In this document: in pieces, positions 9,165 to 18,631 of the stretch
How the letters are laid out: each line of letters starts with the position of its first letter
Numbering within the stretch: position 1 is the first letter of the stretch
Source: Rhizobium sp. Root483D2
GTDB lineage: Bacteria; Pseudomonadota; Alphaproteobacteria; Rhizobiales; Rhizobiaceae
DNA length: 58,348 nt
Assembly: GCF_001426685.1 (NCBI RefSeq)
Contig: NZ_LMFB01000004.1
Coordinates: 52,935 to 111,282 of the forward strand
Direction of reading: 5' to 3'
Translations under genes and position numbers: made by a program
The notes under the pieces: model-generated
Database searches by the model: none
The model's input: only the letters and a program-made list of their open reading frames with translations
Told to the model about the DNA's origin: nothing

Positions 9165-9778
9165 ACGGGCTGAATGTCGAGGGCACGACGCCGCTGCACC
9201 GGATGTCCGTGCGGGCAAAGCTCGCCATTCTGCTCCTCTGCGGGCTGGCGCTCTATGCCGTGTCCTCACTCACTATCCTCGTTCCGGTCTTCCTCATCGC
9301 TGCGGCGATCTATTTCACCACCGGGCTTTCCTTCGGCGAGGCGGTGTCGCGGCTGAAACCGGTTCTGTTCACCATCCTCATCCTTTTGATCGCCACGGCC
9401 TATCTCACTTCGGTGCGCGAGGCGGCTGAAAGTTTCTTCCGGCTGATGGCGATCGTGCTGTTTGCCGGCGCCGTGACCGCGACGACGGCGACCGGCGCCT
9501 TCATCGACGAAATCACCCGGCTTTTGCAGCCGCTCGACCGGCTCGGCCTGGTGCGGGCCGCCGATGTCGGGCTGGCCTTCGGGCTGGTGCTGCGCTTCGT
9601 GCCGGATATCTTCAACCATTACCAGTCGATCCGCGAGGCGCACCGGGCGCGCGGACTGAAGGTCAGGCCGTTGACGATCCTTGCGCCGTTGATCATCCTG
9701 ACGCTGAAAGATGCCGACACGATCGCCATGGCCATCGACGCGCGCGGGTTCAGGCGGCCACGGGAGAACCATCGCTGA
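9158..9778 (+). CDS. bioN: Biotin ECF transporter transmembrane subunit BioN
   Basis: BioN is the scaffold (T component) that joins the BioM ATPase to the substrate-binding BioY. The 206-residue protein has about four hydrophobic segments in its first 140 residues and two characteristic Ala-Arg-Gly coupling motifs, AHRARGL and AIDARGF, near the C-terminus, which contact the ATPase. Its ATG lies inside the end of bioM. The length is typical of BioN. Confidence 0.93.
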   Translation: MLNGLNVEGTTPLHRMSVRAKLAILLLCGLALYAVSSLTILVPVFLIAAAIYFTTGLSFGEAVSRLKPVLFTILILLIATAYLTSVREAAESFFRLMAIVLFAGAVTATTATGAFIDEITRLLQPLDRLGLVRAADVGLAFGLVLRFVPDIFNHYQSIREAHRARGLKVRPLTILAPLIILTLKDADTIAMAIDARGFRRPRENHR

Positions 9779-9856
9779 GCGACGGCGCGACGCCTCTCAA
9801 TCTTTTGCGGCCTTGCCCGGCCGGATACGACAATACCGATAGACAAAGGACCTGCC

Positions 9857-10420
9857 ATGACCACCAGAGACCTCGTTCTCATTGCCCTCTTTACCGCCAT
9901 CATCGTGGTTCTCGGCCTCATCCCGCCGGTGACGCTCGGCTTCATTCCGGTGCCGATCACCGCCCAGTCGATGGGCGTGATGCTGGCCGGCTGCATCATC
10001 GGCGCCAAGCGCGGTGCGCTCGCCTATGTGCTGCTCGTGCTTTTGGTCGCAATCGGGCTTCCGGTTCTGTCGGGCGGCCGTGGCGGGCTTGCCGTCATCC
10101 AGGGCCCGACCGGCGGTTTCGTGATCGGCTGGATCGCCGCAACCTTCGTGACGGGCCTGATCGCCGAGCGGCTGGTCAAGGAAGGCCAGAGCGAAATCAA
10201 GCAGTTCGCCGGCTTCTTCATCGCCTCCGTGGTCGGCGGTATCGCCGTTCTCTACGCCATCGGCATGCCGTGGGTTACCGCCGTCACCGGTACGCCGCTC
10301 CTGGCGGTTGCCACCGGTTCGCTCGCCTTCATTCCCGGCGATATCGTCAAGGCCGTGATTGCGACGCTGGCGGCCCGCGCCGTGCTTGCCGGTTATCCGC
10401 TGCTGCACGCACGCGCCTGA
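9857..10420 (+). CDS. bioY: Biotin-binding S component BioY
   Basis: BioY captures biotin in the membrane. The 187-residue protein has six predicted membrane segments, an early PITAQSMGV motif and the family signature RGGLAVIQGPTGGFVIGW (about residues 74-91). It follows bioN by 78 bp with AAAGGA before the ATG. The order bioM-bioN-bioY is the one described for Rhizobium. There are no biotin synthesis genes nearby, so the cell may depend on imported biotin, but that cannot be judged from this window. Confidence 0.95.
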   Translation: MTTRDLVLIALFTAIIVVLGLIPPVTLGFIPVPITAQSMGVMLAGCIIGAKRGALAYVLLVLLVAIGLPVLSGGRGGLAVIQGPTGGFVIGWIAATFVTGLIAERLVKEGQSEIKQFAGFFIASVVGGIAVLYAIGMPWVTAVTGTPLLAVATGSLAFIPGDIVKAVIATLAARAVLAGYPLLHARA

Positions 10421-10426
10421 GGCCGC

Positions 10427-11419
10427 GTGAGCGATCATCTTGCAGCGCTCGTGACAGAATATGGCAGGCCGGAGGATGTGATCCGGCTTGCGCGGATGCC
10501 CTGTCCTGAGCTTCAACCGGGCATGATCGAGATCGCGGTCGATCGCGCCGCGATCAACCCGTCGGACCTGATCCCGGTGACGGGGGCCTATCGCAATCGC
10601 ACCGTCCTGCCCTTTGTCCCCGGCTTCGAGGGGACCGGGACCATCAGCCGTGTCGCTCCAGATGTCACCGGGTTCAAACCCGGCGACCGCGTGCTGCCAC
10701 TCGGCGCGAGCGGCCTGTGGCAGGCGGTTTTGCAACGCCCTGCCGAATGGTGCTTTGCCGTTCCCGCCGATCTTTCAGCGGAGCAGGCGGCGACCGCCTA
10801 TATCAATCCGATGACCACGCTGCGGCTCATCTCCGCGTTGCAGGATCATTTCGGTGGTGTCTCCAGCCTTGCCGGCGTTCGGATCGGCGTCACGGCTGCC
10901 GGTTCCGCCATCGGAAAGATGCTGCTGAAGACGCTGACGGCGCAAGGCGCTGATGTGACCGCCATCGTCCGAAACGAGAGCACGGCTTCCCGGCTGCCTG
11001 CCCTGCCGGGTCTCCGGACGCTCTTGACCGGGCAGAAGCCGGCGGATCAGGACCGGAGGTTCGACGCGGTGGCCGATGCGGTCGGCGGCGAGACCGGCGG
11101 CAGCCTGCTCCGGCACAATCTTTCGGCCGGCGGCGCGTTCCTGCAATATGGCGCGTTGAGCGGGATGCCGATTGCGCAATCGGTCCTTCTCGCCCGGCCG
11201 GATGTACGCTTTTCTTTCCTCTGGCTGCGCACCTTCGTCCATTCTGCGGGACGCGAAGCGCTAACGCATGCGTTGGCCGAATGCTTCGACGGCCTTCGCG
11301 AGGGACCATTAGCAAGCGAGATCGCCGCCACCTATCCGCTGTCCCGGCTTGCAGACGCGCTCAAGCACCAGAATGCCCCGGATCGCCGCGGCAAGGTGCT
11401 GATCGACCCGCGCTGTTGA
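10427..11419 (+). CDS. MDR-family zinc-independent alcohol dehydrogenase / quinone reductase-like protein
   Basis: The 330-residue protein has the GroES-like N-terminal fold (PELQPGMIEIAVDRAAINPSDL) and a Rossmann domain (about residues 130-260) of medium-chain dehydrogenases, similar to 2-enoyl thioester reductases and quinone oxidoreductases. The structural-zinc cysteine cluster is absent. The substrate is unknown. The start is GTG at 10427, only 6 bp after the bioY stop, so it probably shares the bioMNY transcript; no functional link to biotin is evident. Confidence 0.85.
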   Translation: MSDHLAALVTEYGRPEDVIRLARMPCPELQPGMIEIAVDRAAINPSDLIPVTGAYRNRTVLPFVPGFEGTGTISRVAPDVTGFKPGDRVLPLGASGLWQAVLQRPAEWCFAVPADLSAEQAATAYINPMTTLRLISALQDHFGGVSSLAGVRIGVTAAGSAIGKMLLKTLTAQGADVTAIVRNESTASRLPALPGLRTLLTGQKPADQDRRFDAVADAVGGETGGSLLRHNLSAGGAFLQYGALSGMPIAQSVLLARPDVRFSFLWLRTFVHSAGREALTHALAECFDGLREGPLASEIAATYPLSRLADALKHQNAPDRRGKVLIDPRC

Positions 11420-11482
11420 AAACACCGCAAACGCCCTACCTAAGCCATGGACCTTCACACCTTGACGCCATAGGTTCCCGCC

Positions 11483-12409
11483 ATGACCACGATCCTGTTC
11501 GAAAACCCGATCTTCCTGGAGCACAAGGTTCCGGAGGGCCATCCGGAACGGCCCGACCGGCTGAAGGCGCTGAACCTTGCGCTCGAGCATGAACGGTTTT
11601 CGCCGCTGACCCGGCTTGAGGCGCCGCAGGGCAACGAGGATCTGGTGCTGCTTGCCCATCCCGAACAGCATCTGCGCACCGTGATGTCCGCCATTCCCGA
11701 GGACGGTATCGAGGCGCTCGAGGCCGACACCTATGCCAGCCCCGCCAGCCTGCAGGCCGCCCTCACCGGCATTGGCGGCGCGGTCGCGGCTGTCGATGCG
11801 GTGTTTTCCGGCAAGGCCGACAATGCTTTCGTCGCCTCGCGCCCGCCCGGCCACCACGCCGAGAAAAACAAGGCGATGGGCTTCTGCTTCTTCAACAATA
11901 TCGCCATCGCCGCCCGCCACGCCCAGCAGACATACGGGGTTGAACGCGTCGCCATCGTCGATTGGGACGTGCACCACGGCAACGGCACGCAGGACATCTT
12001 CTGGGACGATCCGTCGGTGCTGTTCTGCTCGACGCACCAGATGCCGCTCTATCCCGGCACAGGTGCCAAGACCGAGACGGGTGCCGGCAATATCGTCAAT
12101 GCACCGCTTTCGCCCGATACCGGCAGCGAACATTTCCGCGAGGCCTTCAAGTCGCGCATCCTGACGGCGCTCGATGATTTCCGCCCGGATTTCATCCTGA
12201 TCTCCGCCGGTTTCGACGCCCATCACCGCGATCCCCTGGCGCAGATCAATCTGATGGCAGAGGATTTCGACTGGGCGACCGGGCGTCTGCTGGATGCCGC
12301 CGGGAAAACCGCCAACAACCGCATCGTCAGCCTGCTCGAAGGCGGCTACGATCTTCAAGGGCTGGCCGAATCGGCCGGAACCCATATCTACCGCCTGATG
12401 AGAGGATGA
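11483..12409 (+). CDS. Histone deacetylase-like (acetoin utilization family) amidohydrolase
   Basis: This is a 308-residue zinc-dependent deacylase of the arginase/deacetylase fold. The catalytic His pair ([20 protein letters not shown]), the zinc ligands in [12 protein letters not shown] and [13 protein letters not shown], and the LEGGYDL end motif are all intact. Bacterial members act on acetylpolyamines or acetyl-lysine; I cannot tell which here. Its stop overlaps the ATGA in front of xseB, so the two are probably cotranscribed, an arrangement common in rhizobia. Confidence 0.92.
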   Translation: MTTILFENPIFLEHKVPEGHPERPDRLKALNLALEHERFSPLTRLEAPQGNEDLVLLAHPEQHLRTVMSAIPEDGIEALEADTYASPASLQAALTGIGGAVAAVDAVFSGKADNAFVASRPPGHHAEKNKAMGFCFFNNIAIAARHAQQTYGVERVAIVDWDVHHGNGTQDIFWDDPSVLFCSTHQMPLYPGTGAKTETGAGNIVNAPLSPDTGSEHFREAFKSRILTALDDFRPDFILISAGFDAHHRDPLAQINLMAEDFDWATGRLLDAAGKTANNRIVSLLEGGYDLQGLAESAGTHIYRLMRG

Positions 12410-12411
12410 CC

Positions 12412-12678
12412 ATGACCACGCAAGCGCAACCGGGCGCCGCCCCAACCGACGTATCCGCCCTCTCCTTCGAAAAAGCCGTCGAGGAACTCGAAGCCATCGT
12501 CTCGGCGTTGGAGCGCGGCGATGTGGCGCTTGATAAATCCATCGAGATCTACGAGCGCGGCGAAGCGCTGAAGAAACATTGCGAGGCGCTTCTGGGTGCC
12601 GCCGAAAACCGCATCGAGAAGATCAGGCTCGACCGGGCGGGCAAGCCGCAGGGCGTGGAGCCGCTCGACGGGGAGTGA
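12412..12678 (+). CDS. xseB: Exodeoxyribonuclease VII small subunit
   Basis: XseB pairs with XseA to degrade single-stranded DNA. The 88-residue protein has the family signature [32 protein letters not shown] and a helical C-terminus. Two ATGs are available, 12406 (overlapping the upstream stop) and 12412; the second is favoured because AGAGG ends 6 nt ahead of it. It converges on tumA with a 12-bp gap. Confidence 0.95.
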   Translation: MTTQAQPGAAPTDVSALSFEKAVEELEAIVSALERGDVALDKSIEIYERGEALKKHCEALLGAAENRIEKIRLDRAGKPQGVEPLDGE

Positions 12679-12690
12679 GTGCGACCCGTT

Positions 12691-13041
12691 CTACAGGGCA
12701 ATGGTCGTTCTGATTTCATCGTAGCCTGCATGCAGGCCGGTGGCATCGTGTTCGATCAGACCGGCTTTCGTGAGAATTTCCACGTCCTCGTGAACACGCC
12801 GGTAGTCGCGGCCCAGGCTGCGCGCCAACGCGGCGATACTGGCTTGCGGATGGCGGCGCAGATGCCGCAGCAATTCAAGCCGCTTCGTCGTCATCGTCTG
12901 TGACAGCGCATCCCAATTCACGAAGGTCAGGTGGTCCTCGGAAACGGCCTCGCCCTTTTCCGCGCGATGCCAGGCCTCAGTGACCCTCTTTTCCAGATCG
13001 CCAAAGGAACCGCCAATATGAAGCTGCACATCCTTGCTCAT
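12691..13041 (-). CDS. tumA: TumA-like antitoxin (HTH transcriptional regulator)
   Basis: The 116-residue protein has a helix-turn-helix in its second half (LLRHLRRHPQASIAALARSLGRDYRRVHEDVEIL, about residues 57-90), preceded by the typical AWHRAEKGE...LTFVNWDALSQTMTTKRLEL lead. This pattern is the antitoxin partner of TumE-family toxins. Its ATG overlaps the tumE stop (ATGA, 13038-13041). It probably represses its own operon through the inverted repeat upstream of tumE. Toxin-first order is usual for TumE-TumA. Confidence 0.85.
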   Translation of the reverse strand: MSKDVQLHIGGSFGDLEKRVTEAWHRAEKGEAVSEDHLTFVNWDALSQTMTTKRLELLRHLRRHPQASIAALARSLGRDYRRVHEDVEILTKAGLIEHDATGLHAGYDEIRTTIAL

Positions 13042-13328
13042 ATCCGCTCTCCTCTTATTTTTTCGACATCCAGCCGGAAATCGGCCAGCAGCTTTTCAAT
13101 GGAGACAAACGCGTAATCTTCTTCGCGGTCACCGTAATGGCGATGATCACCCTTGCCGCGTTCATTGTCATATCCAATCATTCTCTCACCGGGGCGGCCG
13201 TAAAACAGTGAATATTTGAGAAAGTGGGATGTTGGCGGAACGGATACCGGCACGCGCCAGACCTTGACCTCAAGGATGGCTCCATCCTGAAAAATCAGGC
13301 GATCGCGAATGATCAATATCGCTTTCAT
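13038..13328 (-). CDS. tumE: TumE family toxin (DUF6516)
   Basis: The 96-residue protein begins MKAILIIRDRLIFQDGAILEVKVWRVP and contains YSLFYGRPGERMIGYDNERGKGDHRHYGDRE, the signature of the TumE toxin family; the GDHRH histidines are candidate active-site residues. The start is placed at 13328 because the family begins there; an ATG nine codons upstream would fall within the promoter. There is no Shine-Dalgarno, and the -10 element lies 7 nt before the ATG, which suggests a leaderless message. The pair sits between xseB and the pirin gene. Confidence 0.87.
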   Translation of the reverse strand: MKAILIIRDRLIFQDGAILEVKVWRVPVSVPPTSHFLKYSLFYGRPGERMIGYDNERGKGDHRHYGDREEDYAFVSIEKLLADFRLDVEKIRGERI

Positions 13329-13335
13329 CGCGCAA

Positions 13336-13373
13336 AATATGTCATGCGGCGCCATATGGCGTCAAGCGCCATA
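13336..13373 (-). promoter_or_regulatory. Predicted tumEA promoter with overlapping operator; likely leaderless
   Basis: On the minus strand, TTGACG (13365-13360), an 18-bp spacer and CATATT (13341-13336) form a sigma-70-type promoter. Three copies of the half-site CGCCATA lie across the -35 and spacer: 13350-13356, 13361-13355 inverted, and 13367-13373. The first two fuse into the 12-bp palindrome CGCCATATGGCG. The expected transcription start coincides with the tumE ATG. TumA is the obvious ligand, by inference. Confidence 0.6.
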
Positions 13374-13451
13374 AATCCTGGAAAGCAGCACTGGTAGTTT
13401 TGCTGCTGCGGGCCTACCTTAGTGCCGATTTAAACCGACGAGGATCACCCC

Positions 13452-14375
13452 ATGTCCTTCTTTCCCGGAAACGATCCAGACGCTGGTGATGCGCCAGCCT
13501 GCGATGCGATCGAGCATCTGATCATCCCGCGCACCAGCGATATCGGCAATCTGCAGGTGCGCCGGGCGCTGCCCTCGGTCAAGCGGCGGCTGGTCGGGCC
13601 GTTCATCTTCTTCGACCGGATGGGACCTGCCTTGCTCAAAGCCGGACAGGCGCTGGATGTGCGGCCGCATCCGCATATCGGGCTTTCCACCGTGACCTAC
13701 CTGTTCGACGGCGAGATCAAGCATCGCGACAGCTTAGGGACCGAGATGGTGATTTCGCCCGGCGACCTCAACCTGATGACGGCGGGGCGCGGCATCGTGC
13801 ATTCCGAACGCTCGCCGGAAAACCTGCGCGGCAAGCCGCAGTCCATCTCCGGCCTGCAGACCTGGCTGGCGCTGCCGGATCAATATGAGGAGATCGACCC
13901 GATCTTTGCCCATACGGAAAAGCGGGAGCTGCCCTCCTTCGATACGGACGGCCTGAAGGGGCGCGTGGTCATCGGCCAGTTCGAAGGCATGCGGTCGCCG
14001 GTGTCGGTTTTTTCCGACACGATCTATGTCGATCTCACGATCGAACCCGGCAAGAGCGCGCCGTTTGCGGCCGAATGGGAAGAGCGCGCGCTCTATATTC
14101 TGGAAGGCGAGGCCATCATCGCCGGCGATCATTTCGCCAGCAACCAGCTGCTGGTTTTCCGGGCCGGCGATGCGATCACCGTCACGGCCGGACCGGCCGG
14201 CTGTCATATCATGCTGTTTGGCGGGGCGGCACTTGGATCCGCCCGGCATATCTGGTGGAACTTCGTGTCTTCCTCTAAGGAACGCATCGATCAGGCCAAG
14301 GAAGAATGGCGAACCGGCCGTTTCGACATCGTGCCGGGAGACGAGGAAGAGTTTATCCCTTTGCCGGAGCGGTAA
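13452..14375 (+). CDS. Pirin family protein
   Basis: This is a 307-residue bicupin of the pirin family. It contains the metal-binding set of the N-terminal cupin (RPHPHIGLSTVTYLFDGEIKHRDSLG with HPH and the later H/E) and GRGIVHSERSP. Pirins are iron-binding and some have quercetinase or regulatory roles; the specific role here is unknown. The ATG at 13452 follows GACGAGGATCACCCC. It lies between the TA pair and dxs, facing the same way as dxs. Confidence 0.9.
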   Translation: MSFFPGNDPDAGDAPACDAIEHLIIPRTSDIGNLQVRRALPSVKRRLVGPFIFFDRMGPALLKAGQALDVRPHPHIGLSTVTYLFDGEIKHRDSLGTEMVISPGDLNLMTAGRGIVHSERSPENLRGKPQSISGLQTWLALPDQYEEIDPIFAHTEKRELPSFDTDGLKGRVVIGQFEGMRSPVSVFSDTIYVDLTIEPGKSAPFAAEWEERALYILEGEAIIAGDHFASNQLLVFRAGDAITVTAGPAGCHIMLFGGAALGSARHIWWNFVSSSKERIDQAKEEWRTGRFDIVPGDEEEFIPLPER

Positions 14376-14514
14376 TATTGGTTAAACTCGCCGGAACGCC
14401 GCAAGAAAACCGGTTTTTGCAATCCATAACGAACCTGTTTAAAGACGCGGCTCCCAGCGGATACCAACACAGACATCGCGGCTCTCTTGATGCTGCGAGA
14501 ATGAAGGCCCTAGC

Positions 14515-16452
14515 GTGACACAATTGCCAGTCCATCCCATGCCGGCGACCCCCCTTCTCGATCAGGTTGTTTATCCCGATGATTTGAAGAGGATCGAGGA
14601 CAAGGACTTGCCGCAACTGGCAGCCGAACTGCGCACCGAGATGATCGATGCGGTATCGCGCACCGGCGGGCATCTGGGCGCGGGTCTTGGCGTCGTCGAG
14701 CTGACCATCGCCATCCACAAGGTCTTCAACACACCGCATGACCGGCTGATCTTCGATGTCGGCCATCAATGTTACCCGCACAAGATCCTGACCGGCCGCC
14801 GCGACCGGATCCGCACGCTGCGCCAGGAGGACGGCCTGTCCGGCTTTACCCGCCGCGCCGAAAGCGAGTACGACCCCTTTGGCGCTGCCCATTCCTCGAC
14901 CTCGATTTCCGCCGGCCTCGGCATGGCGGTCGCAGCCGACCTGTCCGGCGAGCACCGCAATGTCATTTCCGTCATCGGCGACGGCGCGATGTCGGCCGGC
15001 ATGGCCTACGAGGCGCTCAACAATGCCGGCGCGCTCGATGCGCGGCTGATCGTCATCCTCAACGACAACGACATGTCGATCGCGCCGCCGACGGGGGCCA
15101 TGAGCGCCTATCTCGCCCGCCTTGCCTCCGGCCGCACCTATATGGGCTTTCGCGAGCTGGGCAAGAAACTGACGGCCTATCTTGGCAAGTCGGTCGACCG
15201 GGCGATTACCCGAGCGGTCGAACATGCGCGCGGCTATGTCACCGGCGGCACATTGTTCGAGGAGATGGGCTTTTACCATATCGGCCCGATCGACGGGCAT
15301 TCCTTCGAGCATCTCCTGCCGGTCTTGCGCAATGTGCGCGACAACTCCAAGGGTCCGGTGCTGATTCATGTGGTGACGCAGAAGGGCAAGGGCTATCCGC
15401 CAGCCGAAGCTGCTGCCGACAAGTATCACGGCGTCAACACGTTCGACGTCATTACCGGTGCGCAGGCGAAAGCCAAGCCGAATGCGCCGGCCTACACATC
15501 CGTCTTTGCCGAAGCGCTGACGCAGGAAGCCGAGTTTGACGACAAGATCGTCGCGGTTACTGCGGCCATGCCGTCCGGCACCGGGCTCGACAAGTTTGCG
15601 CTCGCCCATCCCTCGCGCTGCTTCGATGTGGGCATTGCCGAACAGCATGCGGTAACCTTTGCCGCCGGTCTGGCGTCGGAAGGCTACAAGCCGTTCTGCG
15701 CGCTCTATTCGACCTTTCTGCAGCGCGGATATGACCAGGTGGTGCATGACGTGGCGATCCAGGGATTGCCGGTGCGCTTTCCGATCGACCGCGCCGGTTT
15801 CGTCGGCGCCGACGGCCCGACGCATGCCGGTTCGTTCGACACGACCTATCTTGCCACCCTGCCCGGCTTCGTGGTCATGGCGGCCGCCGACGAGGCGGAA
15901 CTGAAGCATATGGTGCGCACGGCGGCCGCCTATGACCAGGGTCCAATCTCATTCCGCTATCCGCGCGGCGAAGGCGTCGGCGTGGAAATGCCGGAGCGCG
16001 GCGAGATCCTTGAAATCGGCAAGGGCCGGATGATGAAACAGGGCTCGAAGGTGGCGCTGCTTTCCTTCGGCACGCGTCTGGCCGATTGCCTGCTTGCGGC
16101 GGAAGACCTCGATGCCGCAGGCCTTTCGACGACGGTCGTCGATGCCCGCTTCGCCAAGCCGCTCGATCACGACCTGATCCGCCAGCTGGCCAAGCACCAC
16201 GAGGTGCTGATCACCATCGAGGAAGGTGCTGTCGGCGGTTTTGGCAGCCATGTGCTGCAATTCCTTGCCCATGAAGGCCTGCTCGACAATGGCCTGAAGA
16301 TCCGGCCGCTGGTGCTGCCCGATATCTGGATGGAACAGGCCAAGCCCGAGGCCATGTATGCCAAGTCCGGCCTCGATCGCGCTGGCATCGTTTCCACCGT
16401 GTTCAAAACGCTTGGGCAGAAGCAACGCATCGGCTCCAGCGTCGCCGGCTGA
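14515..16452 (+). CDS. dxs: 1-deoxy-D-xylulose-5-phosphate synthase
   Basis: Dxs condenses pyruvate and glyceraldehyde 3-phosphate using thiamine diphosphate, the entry step of the MEP isoprenoid pathway. The 645-residue protein shows [31 protein letters not shown], the ThDP motif [18 protein letters not shown]...[18 protein letters not shown] and [17 protein letters not shown] use GTG at 14515 ([18 protein letters not shown]); an ATG at 14539 would give a slightly shorter protein, also consistent with relatives. The gene may supply precursors for quinone prenylation via ubiA at 44 kb. Confidence 0.97.
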   Translation: MTQLPVHPMPATPLLDQVVYPDDLKRIEDKDLPQLAAELRTEMIDAVSRTGGHLGAGLGVVELTIAIHKVFNTPHDRLIFDVGHQCYPHKILTGRRDRIRTLRQEDGLSGFTRRAESEYDPFGAAHSSTSISAGLGMAVAADLSGEHRNVISVIGDGAMSAGMAYEALNNAGALDARLIVILNDNDMSIAPPTGAMSAYLARLASGRTYMGFRELGKKLTAYLGKSVDRAITRAVEHARGYVTGGTLFEEMGFYHIGPIDGHSFEHLLPVLRNVRDNSKGPVLIHVVTQKGKGYPPAEAAADKYHGVNTFDVITGAQAKAKPNAPAYTSVFAEALTQEAEFDDKIVAVTAAMPSGTGLDKFALAHPSRCFDVGIAEQHAVTFAAGLASEGYKPFCALYSTFLQRGYDQVVHDVAIQGLPVRFPIDRAGFVGADGPTHAGSFDTTYLATLPGFVVMAAADEAELKHMVRTAAAYDQGPISFRYPRGEGVGVEMPERGEILEIGKGRMMKQGSKVALLSFGTRLADCLLAAEDLDAAGLSTTVVDARFAKPLDHDLIRQLAKHHEVLITIEEGAVGGFGSHVLQFLAHEGLLDNGLKIRPLVLPDIWMEQAKPEAMYAKSGLDRAGIVSTVFKTLGQKQRIGSSVAG

Positions 16453-16472
16453 GGCGCAAGCTCGAAACAGTC

Positions 16473-17576
16473 TCAGGCGGTGCGGTGCAGGCCGTAGGAC
16501 GCAGCCTGCGCCCGTGTGGTCTTGCGGGCCTCGAGCCACCAGCCGATGACAAGCTGCAGCGCGCAGCCGCCGGCCAGCAGCAGCAGCTGAAGGGCGACCG
16601 GCATATCGGGATCGAGCGTCATCAGCACCACCGCACCGAAAGACAACAGGATCCCCACCGAAAAGACCGCCAGGCTGTGGCGTCCTGCCAGGCAGAGGAG
16701 CCGTAAGCCTGGATGACCGGCGGCCGCTTTAACGGCTGGAATGTTCCAGGCGAGATAGAGGATCGCCAGAACATTGGCGATGCGCAAAGGGCCGTCATTG
16801 ATCTTCGACACCAGCTGATGATGGAGTTCGCCGAACGGCGAGGCCATGAAGCCGAGGTGAATGGCCAGATTGGCGGGGATGGCGGCCAAGGCGAAAATGG
16901 CGGCAGCGGCAAAGACGAGCTTGTTATAGGGGAAAACCGGCTGGCCGCGCTTCATGCGGGCGCCGAGATAGATGCCGATCACGAAGATGAACTGCCACGA
17001 TAGCGGGTCGAAAAACCAGGTCCTGCCTTCAAGGGCGGCATTGGGAAAGTTGATATGGCCAAGGCCGGCAATGAACCAGATGAGGCAGGACAACCCCAGC
17101 AGAAACGTCTTTGACCAGTCATGCAGCAGGAAAGCGAAAGGGGCGATCAAAAGCAGCACGACATACATCGGCAGAATGTCGAGATTGCCGGGCATATAAC
17201 TTAGCGACAGCGCCTGAAGTCCGTGGTGCAACGGGTTCTGCCAGAAATTGGTCATGTCGGCCGTCCAGGCGATCCGGTCGAAAGCCATGATCACCATCGC
17301 CGATACCGTCACCATGATCGCAAACAGCAGGAGATGCACGGCATAGAGCCGCATCGCCCGCTTCCAGGGCCGTGCCACCTGCAGACCCGCGTGCGGACGG
17401 TGATAGGCGAGAGCGCAGGACATGCCGGCCAGAAGAACGAAGATTTCCGAGGCATCCGAAAAGCCGCGTGATTGCTGAAACGTCGCCGAAAACGTGAACT
17501 CCGCGTGACCTATGAAAATCAGCAGAAGCGACAGCCCCCGCAGAAGGTCTATTCTGTTCTCCCGTTCGCCGTTCAT
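16473..17576 (-). CDS. OpgC-like membrane acyltransferase
   Basis: The 367-residue protein has about ten hydrophobic segments and the OpgC-type start RIDLLRGLSLLLIFIGHAEFTF, followed by GFSDASEIFVLLAGMSCALAYH. OpgC proteins add succinyl groups to periplasmic glucans; rhizobial relatives are numerous and not all act on glucans. The conserved His in IFIGHAEF is the probable catalytic residue. It converges with dxs (20-bp gap). Confidence 0.85.
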   Translation of the reverse strand: MNGERENRIDLLRGLSLLLIFIGHAEFTFSATFQQSRGFSDASEIFVLLAGMSCALAYHRPHAGLQVARPWKRAMRLYAVHLLLFAIMVTVSAMVIMAFDRIAWTADMTNFWQNPLHHGLQALSLSYMPGNLDILPMYVVLLLIAPFAFLLHDWSKTFLLGLSCLIWFIAGLGHINFPNAALEGRTWFFDPLSWQFIFVIGIYLGARMKRGQPVFPYNKLVFAAAAIFALAAIPANLAIHLGFMASPFGELHHQLVSKINDGPLRIANVLAILYLAWNIPAVKAAAGHPGLRLLCLAGRHSLAVFSVGILLSFGAVVLMTLDPDMPVALQLLLLAGGCALQLVIGWWLEARKTTRAQAASYGLHRTA

Positions 17577-17827
17577 CTCAGGTTTCCACGGTTGCCACCA
17601 TCGCGGCGGGCGCGATCACCTCTTCCTAAAGCAAAAACCTTACTCTCCCACCTGATGCCATCGATACAATTTTAGCGATTGTTGTTTTTGGTTAAGCCTT
17701 CATGTTGTACTTCCCTGCCCGGCATTCCCAGCAGGATCAGGGTCGCGATCATGCTCTTTCGGCATTATTTGCCCGCGCCCGGCCGCCTGGCCCTTGCCAT
17801 CGCGGGCCCGACGCGCCATGAGAACCC

Positions 17828-18631
17828 ATGTCAAACGAACCAAAAACCTCCGTCCGCCTCGACCAGCTGCTTTTGAACCTGGGGCTTGTCGCCAGCCGTT
17901 CGCGCGCCCGCGATGCGATCCAGCGCGGGACCGTCACCGTCAATGGCCGCGTCGTCACCAAGGCGAGCTCGACCTTTCCCGAGGATGTGACCATCGCCAT
18001 CGATGATCCGGTCCAGCCCTATGTGTCGCGCGCGGCGCTGAAGCTGAAGGCGGGCCTGGAGCATTTCAAGCTGTCGCCGGAAGGACTGGACTGCCTGGAT
18101 ATCGGTGCCTCGACCGGCGGCTTTACCGAAGTGCTGTTGCATGCCGGTGCTGCCCATGTCATTTCCGTCGATGTCGGCCACGGCCAGTTTCATCCGCGTC
18201 TGGAGGCCGATCCGCGCGTCACCAATATCGAGGGGCTGAATGCCCGGGTGCTGGATGAGGATCATCTGGAAGACCGCGAGATTTCCTTCATCGTTTCCGA
18301 CGTCTCGTTCATCTCGCTGAAACTGGCGCTGCCGCCGGCGCTTGATCTGGCCGAACCCGGCGCCCATTGCATCCTGCTCGTCAAGCCGCAATTCGAAGCC
18401 GGCCGCGAGGCGATCAGCAAGGCCGGCCTGCTCAAGGATCCGTCGACCGCGCCTGCGGTTGCTGCCGAACTGGAACGCTGGCTCGTCGAAGACATGGGCT
18501 GGGTCAGCCTTGGTCTCATCCCCTCGCCGATCTCGGGCGGTGACGGCAACGAGGAATATCTGCTGGCCGGCCACAAGCCGCTCGAAGACGGCGATGGCTT
18601 GGGCGACGACGAAACGGATGAAGACGCATGA
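17828..18631 (+). CDS. tlyA: TlyA family rRNA 2'-O-methyltransferase
   Basis: The 267-residue protein has an N-terminal S4 RNA-binding domain (VRLDQLLLNLGLVASRSRARDAIQRG, about residues 9-34) and an FtsJ-like methyltransferase domain (CLDIGASTGGFTEVLLHAGA about 93-112; DVGHGQF; SDVSFISL; VKPQFEAGRE). TlyA relatives methylate riboses in 16S and 23S rRNA and some act as hemolysins. Its TGA overlaps the ATG of the next RNA methyltransferase (ATGA), so the pair forms an rRNA-modification operon. Confidence 0.93.
   Translation: MSNEPKTSVRLDQLLLNLGLVASRSRARDAIQRGTVTVNGRVVTKASSTFPEDVTIAIDDPVQPYVSRAALKLKAGLEHFKLSPEGLDCLDIGASTGGFTEVLLHAGAAHVISVDVGHGQFHPRLEADPRVTNIEGLNARVLDEDHLEDREISFIVSDVSFISLKLALPPALDLAEPGAHCILLVKPQFEAGREAISKAGLLKDPSTAPAVAAELERWLVEDMGWVSLGLIPSPISGGDGNEEYLLAGHKPLEDGDGLGDDETDEDA

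Noticed and set aside
16473..17576. Nodulation or O-antigen acetyltransferase instead of OpgC
   Set aside because: The RGLSLLLIFIGHAEF start and the DASEIFVLLAG segment fit OpgC better, and there are no nod or polysaccharide genes around.
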